Positions 1-9,156 of a stretch of DNA of 64,000 nt are shown one piece after another. The notes under the pieces were generated by a model, which was not told the origin of the DNA, did no database searches, and was given only the letters and a program-made list of their open reading frames with translations. The position numbers and the translations under genes are program-made. Source of the stretch: Bradyrhizobium rifense (GTDB lineage: Bacteria; Pseudomonadota; Alphaproteobacteria; Rhizobiales; Xanthobacteraceae); assembly GCF_008123425.1 (NCBI RefSeq), contig NZ_VSSS01000008.1, positions 62,001 to 126,000 of the forward strand, in the 5' to 3' direction. Positions within the stretch are counted from its first letter, which is position 1, and the number at the start of each line of letters is the position of its first letter.

Positions 1-2
1 AC

Positions 3-197
3 GGCACGGCGGTCAGCGATGTCGATTGGGAAACCCGCGACGGCCACTACCGCGTACGGCTCGACAATCAATGGATTGACGTTTCGGACGATGCCGTCAT
101 CACCGAGCCGAACAGAGTTGGAAGAGCCATGGTTTGGCCAATCCGCAACTATATGGGAACCACGGTCCGCTGCTTCATGCCCGGCAGCATGACTTGA
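3..197 (+). CDS. C-terminal end of a small hypothetical protein (partial)
   Basis: Frame 3 is open from the window edge to a TGA at 195-197, giving 64 residues that end VRCFMPGSMT. The stretch is rich in charged and aromatic residues (DVDWETRDGHYRVRLDN near its start) and reads like a compact soluble protein. I do not recognise the family. The start lies outside the window, so length and regulation cannot be judged. Confidence 0.5.
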   Translation, partial: GTAVSDVDWETRDGHYRVRLDNQWIDVSDDAVITEPNRVGRAMVWPIRNYMGTTVRCFMPGSMT

Positions 198-238
198 TTT
201 GAAATGCTCGTGATTCATTGATCCCGAGGCACCTGATC

Positions 239-430
239 TTAGACCAGCGCCGGGGTGACTTCCTCCGCCAGTTCGCCGTCAGTGCATGGCTTCTGTAAAA
301 TCGGCTTCTGCAAAAATCCGTGTCTTGCAATTTCCTTCAACTGGTCCATCTCGCCATTCGCGGTCATCAATATGAATGGCAGACTGCGAGCGTAGAACAT
401 CGGGCCTCCAGCCAGCACGTTCAGCGGTCG
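239..430 (-). pseudogene. response-regulator receiver domain remnant
   Basis: The minus-strand frame reads PFILMTANGEMDQLKEIAR then GFLQKP and ends ELAEEVTPALV. This matches the last beta strands and helix of a CheY-like receiver domain, including the conserved switch T and the KP pair. The phosphoacceptor half is absent, and a short duplicated stretch (KPILQKP) interrupts the lysine loop. It lies directly downstream of the gcd remnant and looks like debris. Confidence 0.55.
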
Positions 431-544
431 ACTAGATGACTTCCGTCCGCTGTAAATCGGGCCGTGACGTTCTCTGGACGAACCAATTCGAGCGGGCCGG
501 CTTGAGGCGCAGTACCGGTTATGTAGAGTCCTTCTGCCGCTCCG

Positions 545-1800
545 CCGGTAGCTCGGCAATCCGGTCATACTCCTCGGCGATCTTCAGCAGGCGATCGCGC
601 GAGATTCGCATGCCGAACTGCTCAGCCAAGCGGGCGCGCCATAGCTCTCGACCATTGAGAAGATCGAAACGCCCGCAGGCATTGTCGGTCGTCGCGGCGA
701 CGAAAATCAATCCGCTGCGCGTTACCACCGCGCCGCCGATGTTTGGCGCGCCGGTCGCCAGCGGCAGCGGCAGGCACAGTTCAAAGGGGCCGGTATCCCG
801 CGAGGTTCCGAGGGTCACCTTCCACAGCAACATGCGCGTCTTCAAAATCGACGGCAGAGAGCGGGCCCAAGGTGGTGCGGCGCAGGGCGTCCGGAAAATA
901 CCAAGCCACGGGCGAGCGCAGCGATATAGGGCGTGTTCAGCCCCCTCTTCGGCGGGGGCGCTTCGCCGACCTGGCTGCCGTCGGTAACCTTTTCGCCCTC
1001 AGCGCTGCCGCGCGGGATCAAGCGAATCTGAACGGCATCGTCATGGTGTCGAGCACCATGATCTTGCCCTCGGGATCGATCGGCCGCCGCCCCAGTCGGG
1101 GACGCCATCGAAGGCAGGATGGCCGATGATGCCGTCCGTACCGTGTGGCGGGTAGATGCCGTCATAGCGCAGGCGCCTGAATTCGATCCGGCACATCAGC
1201 TGATCGATCGGCGTCGCGCCCCACATCTGTCTCATTGAGCTTGGCCGGCGTAAGCGACGGCATGCCGACGGAAGACGGCTGGGTCGGTGAAACCGGCTGG
1301 CCTGGCGCGGCCCTGCGGTCTTTCCTCGACCGCTGCGATCGGCGTTCCGTTTTCGCGGTTGAGCAGAAATATCTGGCCCTGCTTGGTGGTTTGCAACAGC
1401 GCTGAGATCACTCCGCCCGAAGGTCCGGGCAGATCGACCAGCGACGGCCCGACCGGGAGGTCAAAGTCCCACTGATCGTGGTGGACGGTCTGGAACGAGC
1501 AGCCTTGTTCGCCGGAGGTGATATCGAGAGCGACAATCGAGCTTCCATATTTGTCGTCGAACGGCCTGCGGCGGCCGATGAAGTAGTCAGGGGTGGCATT
1601 GCCGAGCGGCAGATACACCATATTCCGCTTTTGGGGCGGCACCGCGTCGTCTTCGCGCCTCATGTCCCAGGCCCAGAGCAACGCGCTTGTTTTCGAATGG
1701 CAGGCACGCACGACACCGGATTGGCCCGTCCACCGCCTGATTATCGTGAAGGCGCTGCCGATAATCATGTGGTTGTTGATGACCAGCGGCGGATAGGCCG
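545..1800 (-). pseudogene. gcd: PQQ-dependent glucose dehydrogenase remnant (gcd)
   Basis: Three minus-strand frames together resemble membrane PQQ glucose dehydrogenase. Around 1232-1768 the frame reads NMVYLPLGNATPDY, then SIVALDITSGE, then QTVHHDQWDFDLPVGPSLVD, the characteristic W-docking and active-site propeller blades. Around 545-845 another frame reads APNIGGAVVTRSGLIFVAA then FDLLNGRELWRARL, the last propeller blades. The middle part (850-1230) is spread over other frames and the membrane-anchor N-terminus is missing. In the intact family the enzyme oxidises glucose to gluconolactone in the periplasm and passes electrons to quinone. Multiple frameshifts mean this copy cannot work. 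Confidence 0.8.
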
Positions 1801-1844
1801 AACTGGCGCGCGCTGCGCTCTAGCTCTGCTGCTCGAGCGAGCCC

Positions 1845-1858
1845 TTGACAGCCATCAA
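1845..1858. promoter_or_regulatory. FNR/FixK2-type box (TTGACAGCCATCAA)
   Basis: TTGA-N6-TCAA, matching the published FixK2 consensus TTG(A/C)-N6-(T/G)CAA. It lies 109 bp upstream of the small exported protein at 1967, and also just 5' of the decayed gcd gene on the other strand. Assignment to FixK/FNR is inference from the motif. Confidence 0.5.
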
Positions 1859-1966
1859 TTCCGGCCCGCGCCTCATGTGCTTTATTTTCACAACCGACGG
1901 CAACATCCAACATCGTGAAGCGTTGGGCACACCCTGCCAACCGGTCAAATTGCAAGGAGAGACAGC

Positions 1967-2203
1967 ATGAGAACTTTCGTGATAGGCCTTGCGGGTATCA
2001 TGACGACTTTGGCCGCATGGCCCAGCTCAGCTCAGGTCTGGGAAGAAGAAGTCGTTCGTCCTCCACCTCGCATGGTCGAACGCGACGTGATCGTGCGCGA
2101 GCCGGCGTGGCGTAGCTACGCCTGGGACGACTGCCGGATAGTAGTCGAGCGCCGCCAACGGCCCGACGGCACTTTGATCGTTCGCAAAGTCCGACACTGT
2201 TAG
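1967..2203 (+). CDS. small exported hypothetical protein (78 aa)
   Basis: The ATG at 1967 follows a GGAGAGA ribosome site. Residues 1-23 form a signal peptide (hydrophobic VIGLAGIMTTLAAWPSSAQ, with cleavage plausible after SAQ). The mature part is short and charged, with a VEERDVIV-like acidic/basic stretch, and ends RKVRHC with a single terminal cysteine. Two other cysteine-free stretches argue against a zinc protein. I do not know the family; such small secreted proteins are common in Bradyrhizobium. A FixK-like box lies 109 bp upstream, so low-oxygen control is possible. Confidence 0.7.
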   Translation: MRTFVIGLAGIMTTLAAWPSSAQVWEEEVVRPPPRMVERDVIVREPAWRSYAWDDCRIVVERRQRPDGTLIVRKVRHC

Positions 2204-2439
2204 AATCGCGGACAGGTTCCTGCGCTGGCAGGCGGTCGGCGCGGCGAGGATCACGCCATGCCCGCTAAGACTCCGTCCATCTCAATAAGACCGTAGCGGC
2301 GGCGGTGGCCGCGGCGTCACGGAGGGCCCGCTCGCGGCCGGGGAGCTTGAGCTGCACCATGGATATTGGCCATTTCCTATCGAGGCAGTGAGTTGCGCCG
2401 TTTGGCGGCTCCCCAACAGTCGACGTTGGATTCGGATTC

Positions 2440-3486
2440 ATGCGAATCGCACAGATTGCCCCCTTGGCGGAAAGTGTTCCTCCGAAGCTCTACGGTGGGA
2501 CAGAAAGGGTCGTCGCGTGGCTGGTCGATGAGCTCGTAGCGCTTGGGCACGACGTGACCTTGTTTGCGAGTGGTGATTCGAGAACGCACGGCAAACTCCA
2601 TCCTGTCTGGCCTCGTGCTCTTCGGCTCGGCCGCCCAGCCGCAGATCCCATGGCGGCGTGCACGGCTCTGCTTGAGGCGATGTCGAAGCGCGCCAAGGAT
2701 TTTGATGTGATACACGCTCACATTGATTGGATACATTTGCCGCTGTTGAGCCGCCTCGCTGTACCTTTCCTCACCACAATGCATGGACGCCTTGATCTAC
2801 CTGGCCTCTCTGACGTGGCTCGGGAGTTTCCAACGGCCCCTTTCGTGTCAATCTCAAACAATCAGCGTCTGCCGCTTGCCGCTGCGAACTGGTGCGGCAC
2901 GGTCCATCACGGCCTCCCGATGGACCTATTTAGTCCTTCGTACCAGCCAGGCTCCTATCTGGCCTTTCTGGGGCGACTTACCGCCGAAAAGGGGCCTGAA
3001 AGCGCAATTCGCATCGCGCATGCGACGGGAATGCCGCTTCGGATCGCAGCAAAAATCCCTCGAGATGAGAGAGGCTATTTTAAACAGACTCTGGAGCCAC
3101 AAATTGATGGCAAGCATATCCAACTTATCGGCGAAGTGGACGATAAGTCAAAGGCATCACTTCTTGCAGGTGCCGCGGCTCTACTGTTTCCAATTGAATG
3201 GCCAGAACCGTTCGGTCTTGTCATGATCGAAGCAATGGCATGCGCGACGCCTGTAATTGCCTATCGATCCGGCTCGGTGCCAGAGATAGTAGAAGAAAAC
3301 GTTACGGGCTTCGTGGTCGAGGGTGAGGAGGAAGCAGTTCACGCGGTTAGCCGTCTCGGCCAGATTGACCGCCGCGGGGTACGTGTACGTTTCGAGGAAC
3401 GCTTCACCGCAAATCGTATGGCACAGGAATACCTCGACAAGTACGAGTCCTTGATGCGCATCCGGAGGGTCTCGAAGGTCATCTGA
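2440..3486 (+). CDS. GT4-family glycosyltransferase
   Basis: 348 aa, GT-B fold. The N-terminal Rossmann half has the acceptor-side loop PPKLYGGTERVVAWL (residues ~15-29), typical of GT4 enzymes. The C-terminal half has FLGRLTAEKGPE (~170) and the nucleotide-sugar E-x7-E signature EPFGLVMIEAMACATPVI followed by GSVPEIVEE (~255-290). It probably transfers a sugar from a nucleotide-sugar donor to a glycan, glycolipid or small acceptor in the cytoplasm; the substrate cannot be told. There is no signal peptide or membrane segment. The ribosome site is weak (GGATTC). It stands alone, not in a polysaccharide cluster. Confidence 0.88.
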   Translation: MRIAQIAPLAESVPPKLYGGTERVVAWLVDELVALGHDVTLFASGDSRTHGKLHPVWPRALRLGRPAADPMAACTALLEAMSKRAKDFDVIHAHIDWIHLPLLSRLAVPFLTTMHGRLDLPGLSDVAREFPTAPFVSISNNQRLPLAAANWCGTVHHGLPMDLFSPSYQPGSYLAFLGRLTAEKGPESAIRIAHATGMPLRIAAKIPRDERGYFKQTLEPQIDGKHIQLIGEVDDKSKASLLAGAAALLFPIEWPEPFGLVMIEAMACATPVIAYRSGSVPEIVEENVTGFVVEGEEEAVHAVSRLGQIDRRGVRVRFEERFTANRMAQEYLDKYESLMRIRRVSKVI

Positions 3487-3516
3487 GCCTACCGCGCGTT
3501 AGACCGTGCACATGCG

Positions 3517-3530
3517 TTGACGGCCGTCAA
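3517..3530. promoter_or_regulatory. perfect FNR/FixK2-type palindrome (TTGACGGCCGTCAA)
   Basis: A perfectly symmetrical 14-bp TTGA-N6-TCAA site 121 bp upstream of the PRC-barrel gene start at 3651. It matches the FixK2 consensus at every defined position. The regulator is inferred. Confidence 0.6.
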
Positions 3531-3650
3531 TGCAGCGGACGCAATGGCAGCGTAGCTGCATGCAATAGAGTTCAAGCCTCCGAAGCCATCGATTGGTAGT
3601 CCGTGGGGCCGATACTCTGGTTTTGAATGTGCCAATCAAGGAGACCATCA

Positions 3651-4415
3651 ATGGTGACTACAATGCAGCGCGCACCCGCGACGGAGAGCGGAACTGCGTC
3701 TTCCCTGATCGCAAGCGACCGCGTCGAAGGCACTGAGGTCTATGATCCACAGGGCAAGCACATCGGGAAGGTCGAGCGGCTAGTGATCGACAAGGCCGGC
3801 GGCCGCATCGCCTACGCGGTCCTGAGTTTTGGGGGATTCCTCGGTATCGGTGGAACCCACTATCCGATTCCTTGGCCGATGCTGAACTACGATGAGAAGC
3901 TCGCTGGATATCGCGTCGACATCACCGAGGAGCAACTCAAGAAAGCCCCGAAGGCCGAACTAGTGGAAAGCTGGGAGCAAGCGAACCCAGGCCGCGACGA
4001 GCGGGTCTATGGTTATTGGGAGCAACCCGCACCGGTGCAAGAGGGCCACACTTCGTCCCTCATCACTAGCGACAGCGTGGAAGGAATGCCGGTTTATGAC
4101 GTACACGGCAAGCGCATCGGGAAGGTCGAGCGCCTGATGATCGACAAGCTCACCGGCCAGATCGCCTACGCGATCCTGAGTTTCGGCGGCTTCCTCGGCA
4201 TAGGAGAGGACCACTACCCTATTCCCTGGTCGATGTTGACCTGCAATGAAAAGCCGGATGGCTTCCAGGTGGACATCACCGAAGAGGAGCTTCGGAACGC
4301 GCCGAAGGTCGAGCAAGGGGAAAACTGGGAGCGAACAACTCGGGCCCGCAATCAGAACGTCTACGACTATTGGCAGGTCAGATACTATTGGATTTCTGCT
4401 TCCGATTTTCCGTGA
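3651..4415 (+). CDS. tandem PRC-barrel domain protein
   Basis: I chose ATG 3651 over the in-frame ATG at 3627 because AAGGAG sits just upstream of it. The 254-aa product contains two PRC-barrel repeats (about residues 12-115 and 130-235). Both carry the same signature, GKHIGKVERLVIDK and GKRIGKVERLMIDK, followed by AYAVLSFGGFLGIG and DHYPIPW-type strands. PRC barrels are small beta barrels used as protein- or RNA-interaction modules (as in RimM) and in stress proteins of rhizobia. No signal peptide or membrane segment is visible. The last ~12 residues (VRYYWISASDFP) diverge, so the C-terminus may be altered. A perfect FixK-type box lies upstream. Confidence 0.88.
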   Translation: MVTTMQRAPATESGTASSLIASDRVEGTEVYDPQGKHIGKVERLVIDKAGGRIAYAVLSFGGFLGIGGTHYPIPWPMLNYDEKLAGYRVDITEEQLKKAPKAELVESWEQANPGRDERVYGYWEQPAPVQEGHTSSLITSDSVEGMPVYDVHGKRIGKVERLMIDKLTGQIAYAILSFGGFLGIGEDHYPIPWSMLTCNEKPDGFQVDITEEELRNAPKVEQGENWERTTRARNQNVYDYWQVRYYWISASDFP

Positions 4416-4571
4416 ACCCTGTCGCGGGCCTCTCATCGAAGGCATCACGCCTCGGCGCCGCCGAAATCGGCGATACCAGCGCGGCGGATGCAGTGGCTTC
4501 GGTTGGCAATCCCGCCCTCCGGGCGCGCGCTCGAACTGACGGCAGAGGCGATAGCTGAGCGGTTCGGGCGC

Positions 4572-4607
4572 TACGATCTCGCGTTGGAATACGATCTCGC
4601 GTTGGAA
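4572..4607. repeat. 18-bp perfect tandem duplication
   Basis: TACGATCTCGCGTTGGAA occurs twice in direct succession inside the gene-poor stretch 4416-4690. The duplication keeps a reading frame (YDLALE twice) but I see no convincing gene around it; it is probably a slippage scar in decaying sequence. Confidence 0.8.
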
Positions 4608-4689
4608 ATTGCATATCATGGATTAGCGAGCGAAGTCGTGCACTTGGTAGCGGAGGTCCGCCCCACCGCGATACCAACCTCGCAAAGAA

Positions 4690-4985
4690 TTGAAACGTGA
4701 TCTTCGGGTTCGGACGGCACAGTCCGTTCGACGCCGAGCTCGCCAAGTTTCACGCAGGTTGGCGAGCAGACGACCGTACAGCGAGCCGGTCAGATCATGG
4801 GACGCATACGGCAGCAGCCGGCCCTTTCCGAGCCCGACAAACAGATCAAAATACTCCCGCGCAGCGCCTTGCTCGCTCACGCTGCAGGCGGCCTTCCCCA
4901 ACGAGGCATGATCTCGTCCGAGCGGCGTTCGCGTCGCCTATCAGCAGCGCAATCTGAGTCAAACCTTGACCCGCGGCAAGGCACT
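4690..4985 (-). pseudogene. TorD-like molybdoenzyme chaperone remnant
   Basis: The minus strand reads EQGAAREYFDLFVGLGKG, then LLPYASHDLTGSLYGRLLANLR, which matches the core of the TorD/DmsD redox-enzyme chaperone family (E-[FY]-x-D-L-F-V-G and P-Y-x-S-x-[FY]-L-T-G). The preceding helix (LIGDANAART) is in another frame, and both ends are lost. Intact members help insert molybdenum cofactor into formate dehydrogenase or DMSO reductase type enzymes. No such enzyme is nearby. Confidence 0.6.
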
Positions 4986-5711
4986 GCCATGTGAACGCCG
5001 GTTTGGCGCACCACCATTCCAGGATCGCGGCGGGTTTCCGGCGCATCGTCAAATGTCCTGCCCGCACTCCGGTCAAGATTGGTGGCCTTGCGATCCAACA
5101 CAGACGACTGCGCTTGCGCGCGGACGCCGGCAATACCGCCATTGTTTCCGCGAGCCTATCGGCCGCCTTTGCGCGCCCCGACCTCGCGACGTCTTGCCGC
5201 GACCCGAAATTGACCATCGGATATCTTAATCACGTGAACGATGATGCTTCAGAAACAGGACATTCCACGAAAGAGGCTGCGCCGGCTCTCGCCTTTATCT
5301 TGGGGCCGATCACGAGAGTAATCCAGTTCGAAATCGGAGCGCCCCGGTCTGAGCTAAGCAACGCAGGTTCAAGATCTAAAGGATAATTTATTTGCCTGAC
5401 GACGACTCGGCGACTCGCAAACTTTCACGTGCTGCAGCGCAGCGGTTTTTCTTGATCTCGGTTAGTTACTGACGGGCAGAGCCAAATGCGCGAACGGCCT
5501 GTCAGGCCTCGGTGTTTTTCAGCCGTTGTCTTGATTTCGCGGTATCTTGTGTACGCCAAGCAAAGGCGGGAAATTTCATCAACTTGTCTCGGGTAAGGCC
5601 GAACAGGCGCTCGACCAGGGCAAGCTTCAAAAGTTCGACGACAATCAATGTGACGCGACAACAAACAAGAGCCTGTGCCCATCAGCGCTGGATTGAACTT
5701 TGACGGCAAAA
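4986..5711. other. gene-poor stretch
   Basis: Open frames here on both strands are short, lack ribosome sites and show no recognisable domains. It reads as decayed coding DNA between the TorD remnant and the PfpI gene. Confidence 0.5.
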
Positions 5712-5725
5712 TTGATGACCCTCAA
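5712..5725. promoter_or_regulatory. FNR/FixK2-type box (TTGATGACCCTCAA)
   Basis: TTGA-N6-TCAA centred 75 bp upstream of the DJ-1/PfpI start codon at 5794, a normal position for an FNR/FixK-dependent promoter once a 5' leader is allowed for. Confidence 0.55.
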
Positions 5726-5793
5726 CGAACGTCGAGCAATGATGCCCGATGCTCCACTGCCACCCAGGCGCTGAGCAGAGGAGCAAGCCTCCG

Positions 5794-6522
5794 ATGAGGA
5801 TATTGATCGTACTAACTTCGCACGACCGACTTGGGGGCACTGGGAAGAAGACTGGCCTCTGGTTCGATGAATTCGCTACGCCCTATTACATCTTCAAGGA
5901 CGCCGGCATCGTTCTCACACTTGCATCTCCCGACGGAGGCCTGCCCCCGGTCGATCCGAGAAGCGAGTGGGCCGAGGCGGAGACCGAAGCGACTATTCGC
6001 TTTCGGCGCGATGGTCACGCGCAAGCCGAGTTGGCGAACACCCGGACGCTGTCGAGCATTTCGGCCCGCGACCATGATGCCGCCTTCTATCCAGGCGGCC
6101 ACGGGCCGTTATGGGATCTCGCCAATGACCCCCACTCAATCGCACTGATCGAAACCATGGCCTGCACGGGTCGTCCATTAGGGCTCGTCTGCCATGGGCC
6201 CGGCGCGTTGCGTTACACTATGGCATCCAATGGCCTTCCCCTTGTAGCCGGCAAATCCGTCACCGGATTTTCCAACCTCGAGGAGGCTGCAACTGAACTG
6301 ACGGACGTCGTACCGTTCCTGGTCGAAGATATGTTGAGGAACAACGGCGGCAACTATTCCCGGAAAGAGAAGTGGCAGCCCTATGCCATCTCCGATTGCG
6401 ATTTGATCACGGGACAAAATCCCGCATCCACGGAAGCTGTTGCCAACGCTTTACTCGATCGACTGGGGATCAAGGGCCAGACGCAAAAGTTGGGGACGTC
6501 GCGGCTCGGAGCGCCTGAATAG
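5794..6522 (+). CDS. DJ-1/PfpI family (type 1 glutamine amidotransferase-like) protein
   Basis: I chose ATG 5794 (MRILIVLTSHD) because AGAGGAG precedes it at 5777-5783; the longer open frame has no ribosome site. The 242-aa protein has the DJ-1/PfpI fold marks: KTGLWFDEFATPYYIF with the conserved acidic residue, AAFYPGGHGPLWDL, and the nucleophile elbow GLVCHGPGAL carrying the catalytic Cys-His pair. Members of this branch (Hsp31-like) act as glutathione-independent glyoxalases or protein/nucleotide deglycases, detoxifying methylglyoxal in the cytoplasm. The exact substrate is unknown. A FixK-like box upstream suggests induction under low oxygen. Confidence 0.88.
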   Translation: MRILIVLTSHDRLGGTGKKTGLWFDEFATPYYIFKDAGIVLTLASPDGGLPPVDPRSEWAEAETEATIRFRRDGHAQAELANTRTLSSISARDHDAAFYPGGHGPLWDLANDPHSIALIETMACTGRPLGLVCHGPGALRYTMASNGLPLVAGKSVTGFSNLEEAATELTDVVPFLVEDMLRNNGGNYSRKEKWQPYAISDCDLITGQNPASTEAVANALLDRLGIKGQTQKLGTSRLGAPE

Positions 6523-6603
6523 TACTGCGGGCTTTGCCCGAAAGCGCATGAAACCCATTCTAGGTTCACTTAACCTGTTTGACCGGCGACTTCACCGCCT
6601 TTT

Positions 6604-7466
6604 TCACTCCTGCCCTTCCGCCAGCAATGCCTTGCGGACCAGCTTGAACTCCTGCAGCGAAGGAGGGTCGACCTTGGGGAACTGCAGATCGAGCCTGTCG
6701 AGCGCGCTGACCACAGTGGAGCCGATCACCACTCGCGCGAACCATTTGTGATCGGCCGGCACCACGTGCCACGGCGCCGCCTCGCTTGAGGTATGCCCGA
6801 TAACCTCCTGATACGCCGCTTGGTATTTCTCCCACAGTGCGCGCTCGGCGATATCGGCCATCGAAAACTTCCAGTTCTTCGAAGGCTCTTCCAGCCGCGC
6901 GAGAAAGTGCTGGCGCTGCTCTTCCTTCGATATGTTGAGGAAGAACTTCAGGATGATTGTGCCATTGCGCGCGAGGTAGCGCTCGAAGGAAGAGATGTCC
7001 TCAAACCGCTCGCGCCAGATATTCCTGGTAATCAGCCGGGCGGGAATCTTCTCCTTAGCGAGAATCTCCGGATGCACCCGCACCACCGCGGCAGCGCGAT
7101 CACGCTGCGCCACATGAAATCATGATCGAGCTCAAGCGTTGACGGCTGCTTGAAGGAATGGACCTCGCAGCCCTGCGGATTGATGCCCTTGAAGATGCTC
7201 TTGATGGCGCTGTCTTTGCCGGCGGCGTCCATGCCCTGGAAGATCAGCAGCAACGACCAGCTGTTCTGCGCGTAGAGCTTTTCCTGGAAATCACTCAACC
7301 GTTTGTAGTTGGCCTCGATGATCTCCTCGCCCTGGCCCCTGTCGAGACCTCCCCTCTCTCTGGTCTTCTGCGATTTGAGGTGAAACTCGCTTGATCCGTC
7401 GAAGCGGAACGGAGCTACAAAAGGCTTCAACTCGACCACGAGAGATTGCGAAGACTTTTTGTTCAT
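6604..7466 (-). pseudogene. ppk2: polyphosphate kinase 2 with internal deletion
   Basis: The first part, from ATG 7466 (MNKKSSQSLVVEL), contains the PPK2 Walker A region FQGMDAAGKDSAIKSIFKG and LDHDFMWRS. The second part, in another frame from about 7095, contains VVRVHPEILAKEKIP, WRERFEDISSFERYL and DHKWFARVV, the normal C-terminal half. At about 7095 the frame jumps from ALPR straight to VVRVHPE. The family normally has about 17 residues there (GRIGIFNRSYYEE-like), so about 50 nt were lost and the frame shifted. The intact enzyme transfers phosphate between polyphosphate and nucleotides. This copy should be inactive. Confidence 0.85.
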
Positions 7467-7850
7467 GATGGATGAGGTGTTGGTCAGGGTAATCAATTTC
7501 CAGCATGCAATTCTGCGCTGCTTCGATTGTGACATCGGCGACCGCATTACGTACTTTTACGGTGCGGGAAATTGCAACATTTAGTTGAACGTTCTTGCGG
7601 AGCGATCGTTCATCTTTCCGGCCGGCTTCCTCGAAAGGGTTGCGGCGCGAGTATGAATACAAGAACCTATCCCGTGGACTGCTATCGACGGATACCGCGC
7701 GAAGTGAAGCGGTTGGATCGTTCGCCAAGATCATGGCCTGCAATCATGGTCAGGAAATTCTCAAACAATCCGCGGCCTCCGGGCCACTGGAACTACGTTA
7801 TCAATGGCGCCGTCCGCCGCTGCTCCGTGCGTTCGGATGGCCGGCGGTAG
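7467..7850. other. gene-poor stretch
   Basis: No open frame with both a ribosome site and recognisable content. A plus-strand frame starting near 7653 (MNTRTYPVDCYRR) could be a small protein, but I see no support for it. Confidence 0.4.
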
Positions 7851-7952
7851 ATGGTTGATCTAATACTTCCGCGGGATTTCGCTGTCTCGGATATTCAGAA
7901 CGAGGCGACGATTGATGCCATCGCCGACTCGCTTGTCATCTCGCAGCGATAG
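7851..7952 (+). CDS. possible 33-aa ORF upstream of rpmI
   Basis: ATG 7851 to TAG 7952 gives MVDLILPRDFAVSD then IQNEATIDAIADSLVISQR. It ends 9 bp before the bL35 start codon, and the rpmI ribosome site (AGGAGAG) overlaps its stop codon. It could be a leader peptide or the tail of a lost gene. No clear ribosome site precedes it. Confidence 0.3.
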   Translation: MVDLILPRDFAVSDIQNEATIDAIADSLVISQR

Positions 7953-7961
7953 GAGAGCCAG

Positions 7962-8162
7962 ATGCCCAAGTTGAAGACCAAATCAGGCGCAAAGAAGCGC
8001 TTCAAGGTGACTGCCACCGGCAAAGTGATGGCGGCCCACGCCGGCAAGCGCCACGGCATGATCAAAAGGACCAAGAAGCAGATTCGGCAGCTTCGCGGCA
8101 CCCGCGTGCTGTTCAAGACCGACGGCGACAACATCAAGAGATACTTCTTGCCGAACGCCTGA
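7962..8162 (+). CDS. rpmI: 50S ribosomal protein bL35, stand-alone copy
   Basis: 66 aa, full length for bL35. It begins [17 protein letters not shown] and carries the conserved [18 protein letters not shown] and [20 protein letters not shown] lies 6 bp upstream of the ATG. bL35 is a small lysine-rich protein of the large ribosomal subunit and is normally encoded between infC and rplT. Neither neighbour is present here, so this is probably a second, dispersed copy. All expected basic residues are kept, so it is likely still functional. It has the classic N-terminal KLKTK, and no zinc-binding cysteines. Confidence 0.95.
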   Translation: MPKLKTKSGAKKRFKVTATGKVMAAHAGKRHGMIKRTKKQIRQLRGTRVLFKTDGDNIKRYFLPNA

Positions 8163-8432
8163 GCGCGAGCCGCGATCACGGTCCCAACCGAGTGGCGTCC
8201 CCGCTCGACCCGGCATGTCGCTTTTCCTCTGCCGGTGGGGACCAAGCTGACATTCAGTAAGGGAAATGTGAGCAGTTGCGACTTTTAAGTACGCTAACGC
8301 AGAACGGTCAAAATATTCCGTCGTTCTCCCCAGCCAACCACCCCTTGGATCCGCCACCTCCGGCTTGCGATCCGTCAATGCAAATAGCTGGGCCAGGGGG
8401 GATATTGAGCCAGCACAAGCGGAATGGCGAAC

Positions 8433-8723
8433 ATGGATACGGTACAAGTCGTTCTAGGCCTATTGCTTCTCCTGTTAGTCGGTGGCGTCGCATATTACCT
8501 GTTGCAGCATGGATCGCAGTCCCTGCGGCCGGGTCCGGCGACGCGGCGACAAGCCGACTTGCGGCGGCAATCGGAAACCCAGCGGGATTTTCAGCGCGTC
8601 TTTTCCATGACGAGCGCGCAGGGGAAGGAGGGCCTGATCAAGCGCTGGATGGATCGGACTGGTTGCGATCGCACGGAAGCCATGCGACTGGCAACGGAAG
8701 AGTGGCGCCGGGATAATCGCTGA
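8433..8723 (+). CDS. small membrane-anchored hypothetical protein
   Basis: 96 aa from ATG 8433 (another ATG in frame at 8424 adds three residues). Residues ~4-25 (VQVVLGLLLLLLVGGVAYYLL) form one membrane helix. The cytoplasmic part is highly charged (RRQADLRRQSETQRDF) and ends with GKEGLIKRWMDRTGCDRTEAMRLATEEWRR, which resembles a short helical ribbon-helix-helix-like tail. I do not recognise a named family. It stands alone between rpmI and the next small membrane protein. Confidence 0.65.
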   Translation: MDTVQVVLGLLLLLLVGGVAYYLLQHGSQSLRPGPATRRQADLRRQSETQRDFQRVFSMTSAQGKEGLIKRWMDRTGCDRTEAMRLATEEWRRDNR

Positions 8724-8787
8724 GAGCCAAGTCTATCTCCAAGTCAGTTAAGCGCTAGGTCCGATTGCACCTTTAGCCCTGACTTGC

Positions 8788-8801
8788 TTTACGGCCGTCA
8801 A
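8788..8801. promoter_or_regulatory. weak FixK-like half-palindrome (TTTACGGCCGTCAA)
   Basis: Same core as the perfect site at 3517-3530 with one change (TTTA for TTGA). No gene starts within 300 bp on either strand, so it may be a dead site. Confidence 0.25.
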
Positions 8802-8993
8802 CCAGCCTTCCGACGGACCAACCGGGCGTGAAGCGGCAGGTGCTGGACCGCATCGGAGCGCCGGTGGCTCGAAGCCTGAGACAAGGGCCAGGCGATCGGG
8901 CGCGCCAAGGGGGCTCGGAGGATGTCCGACGATGAGCGTTTCTCAATCGGCTCTCCGCGCATCATGCGACGACATCGCCGGACCGCTCCTTGA

Positions 8994-9027
8994 GAGCCCA
9001 CGTGATGCAAGAGCCCACGTGATGCAG
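8994..9027. repeat. 17-bp tandem duplication
   Basis: GAGCCCACGTGATGCA is repeated directly (8994-9010 and 9011-9027, differing only in the last base). It lies in the non-coding stretch upstream of the FixK-like box at 9054. Confidence 0.7.
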
Positions 9028-9053
9028 GTGGCTCTGTTCAAGAGTCGCGGATG

Positions 9054-9067
9054 TTGCGTGATATCAA
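9054..9067. promoter_or_regulatory. FixK2-type box (TTGCGTGATATCAA)
   Basis: TTGC-N6-TCAA fits the FixK2 consensus TTG(A/C)-N6-(T/G)CAA. It sits 90 bp upstream of the small membrane protein start at 9157. Confidence 0.5.
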
Positions 9068-9156
9068 TGCGCCGCGCCGTCCGACCTCTATGATCGATGA
9101 GATGGCAGGCACACTGGTTGCCACATTCGCTGCACCCGAGCGCGAAGGAGCATCGC

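Noticed and set aside
7595..7858. 87-aa plus-strand ORF between ppk2 and rpmI
   Set aside because: No ribosome site, no domain, and three frames are open over the same stretch.
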